From CAILZL01 sp049840395 (GTDB lineage Bacteria > Pseudomonadota > Gammaproteobacteria > Steroidobacterales > Steroidobacteraceae), in the NCBI GenBank assembly GCA_049840395.1, contig JASGLD010000008.1, positions 124,001 to 188,000 of the forward strand: DNA of 64,000 nt, written 5' to 3'. Positions 41,494 to 50,312 of this stretch are shown one piece after another (position 1 is the stretch's first letter; the number at the start of each line of letters is the position of its first letter). Both the position numbers and the translations under genes were made by a program. Below the pieces are notes generated by a model. It saw nothing but the letters and a program-made list of their open reading frames with translations. It did no database searches and had not been told where the DNA came from.

Positions 41494-41543
41494 GGGCGTG
41501 ACCATATTGATGATATGGCACGCCTCTATGAGAGATTAGTTGT
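41494..41543. repeat. Left part of an eroded REPIN, copy E
   Basis: A hairpin GGCGTGACCATAT / ATATGGCACGCC (41495-41524) resembles the left arm of copy B. Its partner arm is the terminator hairpin at 41544-41571. Confidence 0.55.
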
Positions 41544-41571
41544 AAGGGCGCAATTCATTGCGCCCTTTTTT
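41544..41571 (+). terminator. Intrinsic terminator of ahcY, derived from a REP arm
   Basis: AAGGGCGCAAT and ATTGCGCCCTT form a perfect 11-pair stem with a two-base TC apex, followed by TTTTTT. The stem core is the same as in REP copies B and C (GGGCGCAAT..ATTGCGCCC), with the CTAC head replaced by the T-run. The last bases overlap the prpD stop codon on the opposite strand. Confidence 0.85.
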
Positions 41572-43018
41572 ATTGCACGACTAATTCATCCAGCAACGCA
41601 TCGACACGCATGCCTTCAAGCACGCTGCGGTCGGCAAACAGACGGATGATTCGCTGCGCTTGTTTACCATCGAAATGCGCCGTCACACTGCGCTCGAACT
41701 TCTGCACTAACACCGGCATGCCCTCGGCGCGCCGTTGACGATGACCAATGGGATAGTCGACGACAATTCTTGCAGTGGCCGTTCCATCCTTGAAGAACAC
41801 CTGCACGGCATTACCGATGTAGCGTTTGTCGGCCGCGTAATACTCCTGAGTGAAACGCGGATTCTCCTGCACCCGCATGAGCGCACGTAATGCATTGATA
41901 CGCACATCGGCCGCCACTTCATTCTCATAGTCCGCCGCAGTGAGACGACCGTATAACAAAGGTATGGCCACCATGTATTGCAGACAGTGATCGCGATCAG
42001 CAGGGTTACTCAGTGGCCCGGTCTTATTGATAATGCGTATGGCTGGCTCTTGCGTCTCAATAACGATCCGGTCGATATCCGCAATTCGATCGCGCACCTG
42101 CGGATATAAAACCATCGCCGCCTCCACGGCCGTCTGCGCATGGAACTCAGCGGGATAGGAAATCTTGAACAACACGTTTTCCATTACGTAGCTGGCTAAT
42201 GGCTGCGACAGCACCACGGGCTTGCCCTGAAACAACACATCCTGAAAACCCCACTTGGCTGCACTCAGTGCCGAGGGATAACCCATCTCATCTTTCAATG
42301 CGAATAAAGCATGACGCACCGCGCGACTGGTGGCATCGCCCGCCGCCCAACTCTTGCGCGAACCCGTGTTGGGCGCATGACGATAAGTGCGCAACGCGCC
42401 GCCATCGATCCAGGCATTGGAGATGGCATTGACGACCTGTTCGCGCGTTCCGCCCAACATGGCCGTAACCACCGCAGCGGATGCCACACGTACCAGTAAC
42501 ACGTGATCCAGACCGACACGATTGAAGCTATTCTCCAACGCCAGCACGCCTTGGATTTCGTGCGCCTTGATCATGGCGGTGAGTAGGTCACGCACGCTGA
42601 GCGACTTTTCGTTGCGTGACAGGGCATTGCGCGATAGATAGTCCGTCACCGCAAGAATGCCACCCAGGTTATCCGATGGATGTCCCCACTCGGCCGCCAA
42701 CCAAGTGTCGTTGAAGTCCAGCCAGCGAATCATGGCGCCGATGTTGAATGCCGCTGTAACAGGATCGAGTTCATAACCCGTGCCCGGCACGCGTGCGCCG
42801 TTGCGCATGCCTGCGCCGGGAACCACCGGCCCCAGCAGCTTGGTACATGCCGGATAATTCAGCGCCTGAAAACCGCAGGCCAGCGTATCCATCAAACAGT
42901 AATAAGCGGTGTCATAAGCAGTCTTGCTGGCGATCCGGTAGTCCAAAGCATAATCGGCAATAGCGACCAGCACCGCATCGGGTGCAGGGCGTTCGGCGGA
43001 TTTGATGTCGTGACTCAT
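41570..43018 (-). CDS. prpD: 2-methylcitrate dehydratase PrpD
   Basis: A 482-residue PrpD of the MmgE/PrpD family ('DTLACGFQALNYPACTKLLG', 'GYELDPVTAAFNIGAMIRWL', 'DFNDTWLAAEWGHPSDNLGG', 'KSWAAGDATSRAVRHALFAL'). It dehydrates 2-methylcitrate to 2-methyl-cis-aconitate in the methylcitrate cycle for propionyl-CoA disposal. It is the last gene of prpB-prpC-prpD; the iron-sulfur AcnD and its partner PrpF are absent, so PrpD is the route here. Its stop is at the tail of the ahcY terminator. Confidence 0.95.
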   Translation of the reverse strand: MSHDIKSAERPAPDAVLVAIADYALDYRIASKTAYDTAYYCLMDTLACGFQALNYPACTKLLGPVVPGAGMRNGARVPGTGYELDPVTAAFNIGAMIRWLDFNDTWLAAEWGHPSDNLGGILAVTDYLSRNALSRNEKSLSVRDLLTAMIKAHEIQGVLALENSFNRVGLDHVLLVRVASAAVVTAMLGGTREQVVNAISNAWIDGGALRTYRHAPNTGSRKSWAAGDATSRAVRHALFALKDEMGYPSALSAAKWGFQDVLFQGKPVVLSQPLASYVMENVLFKISYPAEFHAQTAVEAAMVLYPQVRDRIADIDRIVIETQEPAIRIINKTGPLSNPADRDHCLQYMVAIPLLYGRLTAADYENEVAADVRINALRALMRVQENPRFTQEYYAADKRYIGNAVQVFFKDGTATARIVVDYPIGHRQRRAEGMPVLVQKFERSVTAHFDGKQAQRIIRLFADRSVLEGMRVDALLDELVVQ

Positions 43019-43070
43019 AGAAGCAAATGGACAATTGAAAATTGATAATGGATAACGACGGAATTGAAAG

Positions 43071-44228
43071 TCAAAGGCGCTGCTCGATGGGGACGAACTG
43101 CAAGTTATCCGGACCTATGTAATTGGCGCTAGGACGAATGATCTTGCCATCCTCACGCTGCTCGATGACATGCGCCGCCCAACCCGCAGTGCGCGCCATC
43201 ACGAACAAGGGCGTGAACATGGCCGTCGGAATACCCATGCAGTGATAAGACACCGCCGAAAACCAATCGAGGTTGGCAAACATCTGCTTGGTGTCGTGCA
43301 TCACAGCTTCGATGCGTTCAGCGACGGCAAACAAATCTTCATTGCCGCCATCGGATAATTCACGCGCCACTTGTTTGATCACCTGATTGCGCGGATCAGC
43401 AATGGTGTAAACGGGATGTCCAAAACCAATGACCACTTCGTGATTGGCGATGCGCTGACGAATATCGGCTTCTGCCTGCTCGGGCGTTGAATACCGGCTT
43501 TGAATCTCAAAGGCCACTTCGTTGGCGCCACCATGTTTGGGACCGCGCAATGCACCGATCGCGCCGGCGATACAGGAATACATATCTGAGCCGGTACCGG
43601 CGATTACTCGCGCCGTAAATGTCGAAGCATTGAACTCATGTTCTGCATACAGGTTCAGCGAGGTGTGCATGGCGCGCACCCATTGTTCCGGAAGCGGCTT
43701 GCCGTGCAGCAGGCGCAAGAAGTGCGCACCGATGGATTCGTCATCGGTTTCAACAACAATACGCTGTCGATGCTGGGTGAAGTGATACCAATAACACAGC
43801 ATGGCGCCGAGGTTGGCCAGCAAACGATCGGCAATGTCGCGCGCAGCAGCGGCAGGATGAGTCAACGCTTCCTGCCAGGTACACCCCAGCACTGAAACGC
43901 CGGTGCGCAGCACATCCATTGGATGACTGCCTGCCGGCAGTTGTTCCAGCACCGCTTTGAGACCCGCAGGCAGTCCGCGCATCAATTGCAGCTTTTGTTT
44001 GTAGGCCGCCAGTTCACTGCGATTCGGCAGCTTCGCGTAGATCAACAGATAGGCGATCTCTTCGAATTCGCAGCCGGCTGCGATTTCCAGAATGTCGTAG
44101 CCGCGATAGTGCAGATCGTTGCCGCTGCGACCGACAGTGCATAGCGCGGTATTGCCCGCCACGACGCCGGACAGGGCAACAGATTTTTTAGGTTTGAAAC
44201 CGGGAGCAGGCGATTGAAACTCGTTCAT
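43071..44228 (-). CDS. prpC: 2-methylcitrate synthase PrpC
   Basis: A 385-residue member of the citrate synthase family. 'GNTALCTVGRSGNDLHYRGY' at the start, 'LYAEHEFNASTFTARVI', 'GALRGPKHGGANEVAF' and 'VIGFGHPVYTIADPRN' carry the catalytic His and Asp regions. It condenses propionyl-CoA with oxaloacetate. Position in the prp cluster and the short 385-residue form indicate methylcitrate rather than housekeeping citrate synthase. ATG 44228 has AGAGGAGA at ideal distance; the open frame begins seven codons earlier at a GTG. Confidence 0.93.
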   Translation of the reverse strand: MNEFQSPAPGFKPKKSVALSGVVAGNTALCTVGRSGNDLHYRGYDILEIAAGCEFEEIAYLLIYAKLPNRSELAAYKQKLQLMRGLPAGLKAVLEQLPAGSHPMDVLRTGVSVLGCTWQEALTHPAAAARDIADRLLANLGAMLCYWYHFTQHRQRIVVETDDESIGAHFLRLLHGKPLPEQWVRAMHTSLNLYAEHEFNASTFTARVIAGTGSDMYSCIAGAIGALRGPKHGGANEVAFEIQSRYSTPEQAEADIRQRIANHEVVIGFGHPVYTIADPRNQVIKQVARELSDGGNEDLFAVAERIEAVMHDTKQMFANLDWFSAVSYHCMGIPTAMFTPLFVMARTAGWAAHVIEQREDGKIIRPSANYIGPDNLQFVPIEQRL

Positions 44229-44287
44229 CGAACTCTCCTCTGCTGTCACGCATCAGCTTGCGTAACTTTGAATACCGATCCAGATCT

Positions 44288-44386
44288 GCCCCCACCCCAG
44301 CCCTCCCCCCTTCTACCTCTCCGCTTACAGAGAGAGACAGCTGACTACTCCCTCCCCCGTTCCACGGGGGAGGGCTGGGGTGGGGG
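44288..44386. repeat. C/G-rich palindromic repeat, copy 2
   Basis: It begins GCCCCCACCCCAGCCCTCCC and ends with the complement (GGGAGGGCTGGGGTGGGGGC), about 22 bases per arm. It lies between prpB and prpC inside the operon, and the right edge is two bases from the prpB stop. Four G-runs give a G-quadruplex-compatible arm. Confidence 0.85.
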
Positions 44387-44388
44387 CA

Positions 44389-45294
44389 TCACGACTTCAA
44401 TTTAGCCGCCGCAAACAACTCATCCAACTTCGCCTCATAGGCGTGATAGTCGAGATATTTATACAAATCAGCGCGCGTCTGCATGGTATCCAGCACCTGC
44501 TTCTGCGTACCGTCACGACGAATCGCCTGATAGGTCGCCAGCGCCGCGGCATTCATGGCGCGATACGCCGAACAGCAGTGCAACACGATATCCACCCCCA
44601 CCGAACCCAGCTCATCACGCGTGTATAACGGCGTCTGACCGAACTCGGTCATGTTGGCAAGCACGGGCACCGATACGGCATCCTTGAAACGACGGTACAT
44701 CGACAACTCGGTCATGGCTTCCGGAAAAATCATGTCGGCACCGACCTCAACACAGGCCTGTGCACGTTCGATGGCCTTATCGATACCCTCCACCGATAAC
44801 GCATCGGTACGCGCCATGATCACGAAATTCGCATCGGTGCGTGCATCTACCGCCGCCTTGATGCGATCCAGCATCTCTTGCTGCGGAACAATCTCCTTAC
44901 CGGGGCGATGACCGCAGCGCTTGGCCTGCACCTGATCTTCGATATGCAAGCCTGCGGCGCCGAACTTGATGAATGATTTCACCGTGCGTGCGATGTTGAA
45001 CGCGCCACCCCACCCGGTATCGGCATCAACCAACAGCGGCAGAGGGCAGGCATCGGTGATGCGACGAATGTCGGTGAGCACATCGTCCATGGTGCTGATG
45101 CCCAGATCCGGCAGGCCCAATGAGTTCGCAGCCACACCACCGCCGGATAGGTATAGCGCTTTGAAGCCGCAGGCCTGCGCCAGACGCGCCGTGTAGGCAT
45201 TGATCGCGCCGACCATCTGCAAGGGCTGCTCGGCTACAACCGCGGCACGCAGTTGAAATCCGGGTGATTCAAGGCGCGTGTTATTTGTTGTCAT
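44389..45294 (-). CDS. prpB: 2-methylisocitrate lyase PrpB
   Basis: A 301-residue enzyme of the isocitrate lyase/PEP mutase superfamily. 'YLSGGGVAANSLGLPDLG', the metal-binding 'LLVDADTGWGG', 'GLHIEDQV' and the catalytic loop KRCGH (125-129) with Cys127 are present. It cleaves 2-methylisocitrate to pyruvate and succinate, closing the methylcitrate cycle. First gene of prpBCD on the reverse strand. Its upstream region contains palindromes (45379-45420) that may bind a regulator; no prpR-type gene is adjacent. Confidence 0.95.
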   Translation of the reverse strand: MTTNNTRLESPGFQLRAAVVAEQPLQMVGAINAYTARLAQACGFKALYLSGGGVAANSLGLPDLGISTMDDVLTDIRRITDACPLPLLVDADTGWGGAFNIARTVKSFIKFGAAGLHIEDQVQAKRCGHRPGKEIVPQQEMLDRIKAAVDARTDANFVIMARTDALSVEGIDKAIERAQACVEVGADMIFPEAMTELSMYRRFKDAVSVPVLANMTEFGQTPLYTRDELGSVGVDIVLHCCSAYRAMNAAALATYQAIRRDGTQKQVLDTMQTRADLYKYLDYHAYEAKLDELFAAAKLKS

Positions 45295-45378
45295 GAGGGA
45301 TTGTCAATTAAAGGCCCATAAGTTGCCCGAACATCCAAGCGACGCAGCCGCGGGTCATTCTATACCCGGCTGTCGGCA

Positions 45379-45420
45379 TTTCGCGAAAGCCGCAAAAATG
45401 CGAAACGCTTCCGCATTTTT
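45379..45420. promoter_or_regulatory. Palindromes in the prpB-cpdA divergent region
   Basis: TTTCGCGAAA (45379-45388, perfect 10-base palindrome) is followed by AAAAATGCG (45394-45402) and its exact complement CGCATTTTT (45412-45420). Located about 90-125 bases upstream of prpB and 60-100 upstream of cpdA. They could be operator sites for a regulator of prpBCD or a bidirectional hairpin; the factor is unknown. Confidence 0.35.
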
Positions 45421-45477
45421 CAAGAACCACTACGGACTCCGCATAGTCATAAACCACATCGTTCAAGTTTTTTGCGG

Positions 45478-46287
45478 ATGACTATCGCTATGATGGCAGC
45501 CGCGGATGTTGCCACTGCTCTGAATATGTCGAACTCAGCCGCCATCAAGTTATTGCAGATCACCGATACTCACTTAATGGGCAATCGCGACGCGCTGCTG
45601 CGTGGCGTACCCACCTTCGCCACCTTGCAAGCAGTACAGAACGATGCGCAACAACGCTTCCCGCAGTGCGATGGTGTGTTGCTGACCGGCGATCTGGTTC
45701 AGGATGACGCCGCCGGTTACACCTTGATTCGGGAAGCCTTTGCGCAATCACCGGCGCCGGTGTACTGCATTCCCGGCAATCACGATTTGCCGGAAGCCAT
45801 GCAGCAAGCGCTGACCGGCGCGCCCTTTGTACTGGATGATCATGTCATTATTGGCAATTGGCTGTTGGTGTTGTTGAACAGCTGGCAGCCACACAATGCC
45901 GCAGGCCAATTGGGCAGCCCGCAGCTCAAACACCTGGATTCGCTACTGCGACAACATGCCGAGTTGAACACGCTGATTTGCCTGCATCATCATCCCATCG
46001 AGATGGAAAGCCACTGGCTGGATGAAGTGGGCCTGGAAGACGCGGACAAACTGCGCAATTGCCTGACCGGTCACGAACAGGTACGCGGCGTGCTGTGGGG
46101 ACATGTGCATCAAGCATTGGATGAGTACATCAACGGCGTGCGTTACATGGCCACACCGGCCACCTGCGCGCAATTCCTGCCGCATAGCCACGACTTCGCC
46201 ATCGACTCCCGCCCACCGGGCTATCGCTATCTTGAACTGCATGCGGATGGCAGCATTGCCAGCCAGGTGATTTGGCTGGGCCAGTGA
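45478..46287 (+). CDS. cpdA: 3',5'-cyclic AMP phosphodiesterase CpdA-like
   Basis: A calcineurin-type metallophosphoesterase with all family blocks: 'LLQITDTHLMG', 'VLLTGDLVQDD', 'CIPGNHDLPE', 'CLHHHPIEM' and 'VLWGHVHQAL'. E. coli CpdA hydrolyses cAMP in the cytoplasm. The region between the blocks and the total length fit CpdA. The start is uncertain: ATG 45478 is the first, 45490/45493 are also possible, and ATG 45526 lies nine codons before the conserved core and matches the usual family N-terminus better. It is divergent from prpB and 78 bases upstream of the TraB/GumN gene. Confidence 0.9.
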   Translation: MTIAMMAAADVATALNMSNSAAIKLLQITDTHLMGNRDALLRGVPTFATLQAVQNDAQQRFPQCDGVLLTGDLVQDDAAGYTLIREAFAQSPAPVYCIPGNHDLPEAMQQALTGAPFVLDDHVIIGNWLLVLLNSWQPHNAAGQLGSPQLKHLDSLLRQHAELNTLICLHHHPIEMESHWLDEVGLEDADKLRNCLTGHEQVRGVLWGHVHQALDEYINGVRYMATPATCAQFLPHSHDFAIDSRPPGYRYLELHADGSIASQVIWLGQ

Positions 46288-46365
46288 CAGGCCGCGGTGA
46301 TAGACCAGTGATCTGGTTAAAATAGCTCGCAGCTCTCTTAAAAAACCACCAGGCTGGGAACGATC

Positions 46366-47244
46366 ATGCGCTGCCTAACTCGGCTGACCTGCTGCTTGCT
46401 GACAACCCTGCTATGGAGCGGGCTATGCAGCGCCGACCCCGCCATCTGGCAGGTCAAGGGCAAGCACAACACGCTGTACCTGCTCGGCACCATTCACATG
46501 CTGCAGCATGACGAAACATTGCCGGACAACGTCAATCAAGCGTATCGCTCTGCCGAAAAACTATTGATGGAAGTGGATATGGATGATCCGGATCCCTCCG
46601 CCGTTAAAGCCTTGACGCTCAAACTGGGCACACTGCCCAATGGCCAAACGCTGATGTCGAAATTGGATGAGGCCACCAACCGCAAACTGCAGGCAGCGGC
46701 TAACACCCTTGGTTTCGATGCCAATGATCTGGCGCCATTTCGACCCTGGCTGGCAGCGCTGACATTGGAACAGCTGCAACTCAACAAGCTGGGTTACGCC
46801 GTCGATGCCGGCGTCGAAATGCAGCTGACGCAACAGGCGATGGCCGATCACAAACCCATTCAGGGCTTGGAAACACTGGAGCAACAGTTAAAAGTATTCG
46901 CGTCACTCAACAACAAGGCGCAACGCGAATACCTCGAACATACCTTGATGGAGTTGGATGAAGCCCCCACCGAACTGGAGGCGCTGTCGAGCGCATGGCG
47001 GCAAGGCGACGACAAAGAACTACAGAAAATGCTGGAGCAAGGCTTTGCCGATGACCCCAAACTGTTTACCAAGCTGACCACCGCGCGCAACAAACGCTGG
47101 ATGGTCACACTCAAACCGTTACTAGAACGCGGACAGGATGATTACCTGGTGGCAGTGGGTGCGTTACACCTGATCGGCAATGATGGGCTGGTGAACTTGC
47201 TCAAGCGCGCCGGCTATACGGTGACGCGTGAACCAATCAATTGA
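46366..47244 (+). CDS. TraB/GumN family protein
   Basis: A 292-residue secreted or membrane-tethered protein of the TraB/GumN family. A leader of about 23 residues with several cysteines ends near 'CSADPAIW'. The N-terminal GxH motif is 'LYLLGTIHMLQHD' and the C-terminal one is 'LVAVGALHLIGNDG', the two conserved histidine motifs proposed to bind metal in this family. Members have been proposed to be metalloproteases; activity here is unproven. The stop is separated from the convergent crcB stop by a single base. Confidence 0.88.
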   Translation: MRCLTRLTCCLLTTLLWSGLCSADPAIWQVKGKHNTLYLLGTIHMLQHDETLPDNVNQAYRSAEKLLMEVDMDDPDPSAVKALTLKLGTLPNGQTLMSKLDEATNRKLQAAANTLGFDANDLAPFRPWLAALTLEQLQLNKLGYAVDAGVEMQLTQQAMADHKPIQGLETLEQQLKVFASLNNKAQREYLEHTLMELDEAPTELEALSSAWRQGDDKELQKMLEQGFADDPKLFTKLTTARNKRWMVTLKPLLERGQDDYLVAVGALHLIGNDGLVNLLKRAGYTVTREPIN

Positions 47245-47245
47245 T

Positions 47246-47638
47246 CTAGGCACGCATTGCCAGAGACAGCATGGCGAAGCCACACCACGCCGCCAGCAGA
47301 CACAGCACGACAGAGGCCACGATATTGGCGCCGGCACCAAACCAGTCGCCGCTGCGTGCCAGCATCAAGGTCTGCAAGCTGAAAGAAGAAAAGGTGGTAA
47401 AGCCGCCCAATACGCCAGTCATCAGGAATTGACGACCATCCATCGTCAACTGCACGCGATCGGTGCTGCTCATGGCCGCGAGACCACCGATAACGAATGA
47501 GCCAAGCACATTGACCACCAAGGTGCCCCAGGGAAACGTCGCCCAGCGCGACTGCACCCACTCGATACAGAGGAAGCGCGCCACACTGCCCAGCGCGCCA
47601 CCCAGTGCAACCCACAGACAGGTGCTGATGAGGTTCAT
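47246..47638 (-). CDS. crcB: Fluoride ion channel CrcB (Fluc)
   Basis: A 130-residue four-helix membrane protein with 'WVALGGALGSVARFLC' at the start, the central 'WGTLVVNVLGSFVIGGLAA' helix with the pore Asn, and 'GVLGGFTTFSSFSLQTLML', which holds the Thr/Phe fluoride-track motif. Fluc exports fluoride as a double-barrelled dimer. It starts 23 bases after the rubredoxin stop on the same strand and is probably co-transcribed. No fluoride riboswitch is visible upstream. Confidence 0.95.
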   Translation of the reverse strand: MNLISTCLWVALGGALGSVARFLCIEWVQSRWATFPWGTLVVNVLGSFVIGGLAAMSSTDRVQLTMDGRQFLMTGVLGGFTTFSSFSLQTLMLARSGDWFGAGANIVASVVLCLLAAWCGFAMLSLAMRA

Positions 47639-47661
47639 AGCAGGCGACTACTAGCCGACAC

Positions 47662-47826
47662 TCACACTTCGATCATGTCGAATTCTTCCTTGCCGGCGCC
47701 GCAATCCGGGCAACGCCAGGACAACGGCACGTCTTCCCACTTGGTGCCCGGCGGAATCCCGGCCACGGGATCCCCCTTCTCTTCTTCGTACACGTAACCG
47801 CAGATCACACACAGATAAGCTTTCAT
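47662..47826 (-). CDS. Rubredoxin
   Basis: A 54-residue rubredoxin. The two Cys-x2-Cys knuckles are C6-V-I-C9-G and C39-P-D-C42-G, with the conserved 'YVYEEEKGDP' and 'KWEDVPLSWRCPDC' between them. It binds one iron and carries single electrons in the cytoplasm; the partner is unknown (alkane hydroxylase or oxygen-scavenging reductases are common ones, none nearby). Divergent from hemL, a position often seen for the housekeeping rubredoxin in gammaproteobacteria, though there thiamine genes usually intervene. Confidence 0.95.
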   Translation of the reverse strand: MKAYLCVICGYVYEEEKGDPVAGIPPGTKWEDVPLSWRCPDCGAGKEEFDMIEV

Positions 47827-47980
47827 TTGCCGACCAAGCCTGGAAACCAGGGGATTTCAAAGAGGCCGCGATTAAACCGGGAACTCTCGTCGCAGGCAAC
47901 TACGGTGCCTCTCGTAGTGCTAATCCAAGTGGAAGTCCCTAAACTTTCGCACCCTGTCCGGATCGTGGAGTTTCCAGCCC

Positions 47981-49267
47981 GTGAGCGCTTCAAACAGTTT
48001 GTATGGCGAAGCCTGCCGCTACATTCCCGGTGGCGTGAACTCTCCGGTACGCGCCTTTCGCGGCGTGGGCGGCGAACCGCTGTTCCTGGCACGCGCCAGC
48101 GGCGCGTATGTATTCGACAGCAACGGCAAGCGTTACATCGACTATGTGGGCTCATGGGGACCGATGGTGCTGGGTCATGCTCATCCCGAAGTCATCCGCG
48201 CTGTACAGGAACGCGCCGCACTGGGCCTGAGCTTCGGCGCACCCACCGAAATCGAAACCGAGCTGGCGCGCAAGCTATGTGAATTGATGCCCGCCATTGA
48301 GCTGGTGCGCATGGTCAGCTCCGGCACCGAAGCCACCATGAGCGCCATCCGCTTGGCACGCGGCTACACCGGTCGCGACAAGATCGTCAAATTCGAAGGC
48401 TGCTATCACGGCCATTCGGATTCGCTGCTGGTCAAGGCCGGCTCCGGCTTACTGACACTGGGCGTACCCACTTCACCCGGTGTGCCGGCCGCTCTGGCAG
48501 CACACACCATTACTTTGAACTACAACGACAGCGCGCAAGTAGAACAGGTATTCGCCGACATCGGTTCTGAGATCGCCTGCATCATTGTCGAGCCGGTGGC
48601 AGGCAACATGAACTGTGTGCCGCCCCTGCCCGGTTTTCTGCAAACGCTACGCAAGGTCTGCGATCAATCGGGTGCCGTGTTGATTTTCGATGAAGTGATG
48701 ACTGGCTTTCGTGTCGCGCTGGGTGGCGCGCAAGCGCTGTACGGCATCACGCCGGACCTCACCACCCTGGGCAAGATTGTCGGTGGTGGCATGCCGGTGG
48801 GCGCCTTCGGCGGTAAGCGCGCCATCATGGAAAAACTGGCCCCCCTGGGGCCGGTATATCAAGCGGGCACGCTATCGGGAAATCCGGTAGCGATGGCCGC
48901 CGGATTGAAAACGCTTGAATTGATCTGCGCACAGCAAGATTTTTATCAGCAGCTTACAACTCGCACGCAGGCCTTGGTCAATGGCTTGGCACAAGCCGCG
49001 CAACAGGCCGGACTGGCCTTCAGCACCACGCAAGTGGGCGGCATGTTCGGTGTGTACTTCAATGAGCAGTCCACCATCAGCAGCTATGCACAAGTGATGC
49101 GTAGTGACGTGGAGCGTTTCAAACATTTCTTCCACGGCATGTTGGAGGAAGGCGTGTATCTGGCGCCTTCGGCCTTCGAAGCGGGATTCGTTTCAAGTGC
49201 GCACACCGATCAGGACATCGCTGAAACACTCGCCGCCGCACGGCGCGTGCTTGCACGGTTGAAATGA
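47981..49267 (+). CDS. hemL: Glutamate-1-semialdehyde 2,1-aminomutase
   Basis: A 428-residue PLP-dependent aminomutase. 'YIPGGVNSPVRAFRGVGGEP', 'MVSSGTEATMSAIRLARGYT', 'IFDEVMTGFRVA' and the PLP lysine K265 in 'TLGKIVGGGMPVGAFGG' are all present. It forms 5-aminolevulinate for haem synthesis by the C5 route. The start is GTG 47981, with GGAG nine bases upstream and the family N-terminus right after; no ATG fits. It overlaps the following glycosyltransferase by four bases. Confidence 0.97.
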   Translation: MSASNSLYGEACRYIPGGVNSPVRAFRGVGGEPLFLARASGAYVFDSNGKRYIDYVGSWGPMVLGHAHPEVIRAVQERAALGLSFGAPTEIETELARKLCELMPAIELVRMVSSGTEATMSAIRLARGYTGRDKIVKFEGCYHGHSDSLLVKAGSGLLTLGVPTSPGVPAALAAHTITLNYNDSAQVEQVFADIGSEIACIIVEPVAGNMNCVPPLPGFLQTLRKVCDQSGAVLIFDEVMTGFRVALGGAQALYGITPDLTTLGKIVGGGMPVGAFGGKRAIMEKLAPLGPVYQAGTLSGNPVAMAAGLKTLELICAQQDFYQQLTTRTQALVNGLAQAAQQAGLAFSTTQVGGMFGVYFNEQSTISSYAQVMRSDVERFKHFFHGMLEEGVYLAPSAFEAGFVSSAHTDQDIAETLAAARRVLARLK

Positions 49268-50301
49268 CTCAGCTCAATACGCGACCATTGGTAGTGCGCT
49301 TCGGCGCAATGGGCGACATGGTGATTCTCACCACGCTGATTCGCCACCTGCACGCACGCTTCGGCCAGCCCGTAGATATCCTTGCTTCCGGCGGCTGGGC
49401 TCGTCCCTTGCTGCAAGACCAACCAGGCGTGGGCGATATCTATGTCATTCGCAGTCGCAACACGCCGTATTGGTTTAGCAGCGAACAACGTGCAGCCGTT
49501 GCCGCACTGCGTAAACGCGGCGCCGGCGCCACCTGGCTTGCCGATCACGACAACGGCAAAACGCAGTCACTATTAAAACGTGCCGGCTGGACACCTCAGC
49601 ATTGGTGCCACTACGCCGGCCTGGGTAGCGGCATACAACATTTCTGTGAGTTGTTTCTGCAATTTGCATATCGCAACCCACCCATGCTGGGCGGCGCTGA
49701 CTTGGCGCCCAACGGTAATGATGCGTATGGGCAATTACTGGTCAACGACGCACAACGTGATGAGGTGCAGCAATGGCTACAGTCGCGCGGCCTCGTAGAT
49801 CAGCCGCTGATCCTGATTCAGGTCGGCAACAAACGCACCATGCGTCGCGGCCTGCGTCAGCGCGCCAGCAATACCAAGTACTGGCCCGAAGCGAACTGGG
49901 CAACCCTGTTACAGAGCTTGCGCGCACAACGTCCGGATCACACCATTCTGATGTTGGGCGTGCCGCAGGAAGCTGCTTTAAACGACGAAATACTGCAATT
50001 GGCCGGCATTGATAATGCCCACAACGTCGCCCATGAATTGCCCATTCCACGCTTGATGGCGCTGTGCCAACGCGCGGTTGGCCTGATCTCGGTAGATACG
50101 GGACCGGCACATCTGGCAGCAGCAGTGGGTTGTCCGGTGGTCACCCTGTTTGGCAAAGCCAATCCGGCGATCTACACACCGCGCGGCCCATCGCCTTTAA
50201 GTTTGGCAGTGACTGGCAGTGTAGATGGCGAACCATCCATGCTGGGCATCACGCCTGCCGAGGTGCTATCGGCATGGACAAGATTGATGAGCAGCAAGTA
50301 A
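49264..50301 (+). CDS. GT9-family glycosyltransferase (heptosyltransferase-like)
   Basis: A 345-residue GT-B enzyme of the heptosyltransferase family: 'PLVVRFGAMGDMVILTTLIR' at the N-terminus and the nucleotide-sugar region 'GLISVDTGPAHLAAAVGCPV' with 'TLFGKANPAIYTPRG' near the C-terminus. Family members add heptose to the LPS inner core in the cytoplasm. Exact acceptor not assignable. The ATGA overlap with hemL places it in a hemL operon, and it begins the sugar-transferase island. The next gene starts 11 bases after its stop. Confidence 0.9.
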   Translation: MTQLNTRPLVVRFGAMGDMVILTTLIRHLHARFGQPVDILASGGWARPLLQDQPGVGDIYVIRSRNTPYWFSSEQRAAVAALRKRGAGATWLADHDNGKTQSLLKRAGWTPQHWCHYAGLGSGIQHFCELFLQFAYRNPPMLGGADLAPNGNDAYGQLLVNDAQRDEVQQWLQSRGLVDQPLILIQVGNKRTMRRGLRQRASNTKYWPEANWATLLQSLRAQRPDHTILMLGVPQEAALNDEILQLAGIDNAHNVAHELPIPRLMALCQRAVGLISVDTGPAHLAAAVGCPVVTLFGKANPAIYTPRGPSPLSLAVTGSVDGEPSMLGITPAEVLSAWTRLMSSK

Positions 50302-50312
50302 AAGAGCAACGT

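Noticed and set aside
40025..41521. 498-codon reverse ORF opposite ahcY
   Set aside because: It covers the SAH riboswitch end, all of ahcY and the terminator region in antisense; ahcY is certain and this frame has no family features.
47639..47980. Fluoride riboswitch for crcB
   Set aside because: crcB starts 23 bases behind the rubredoxin gene, and no fluoride-riboswitch core is visible there or upstream of the rubredoxin gene.
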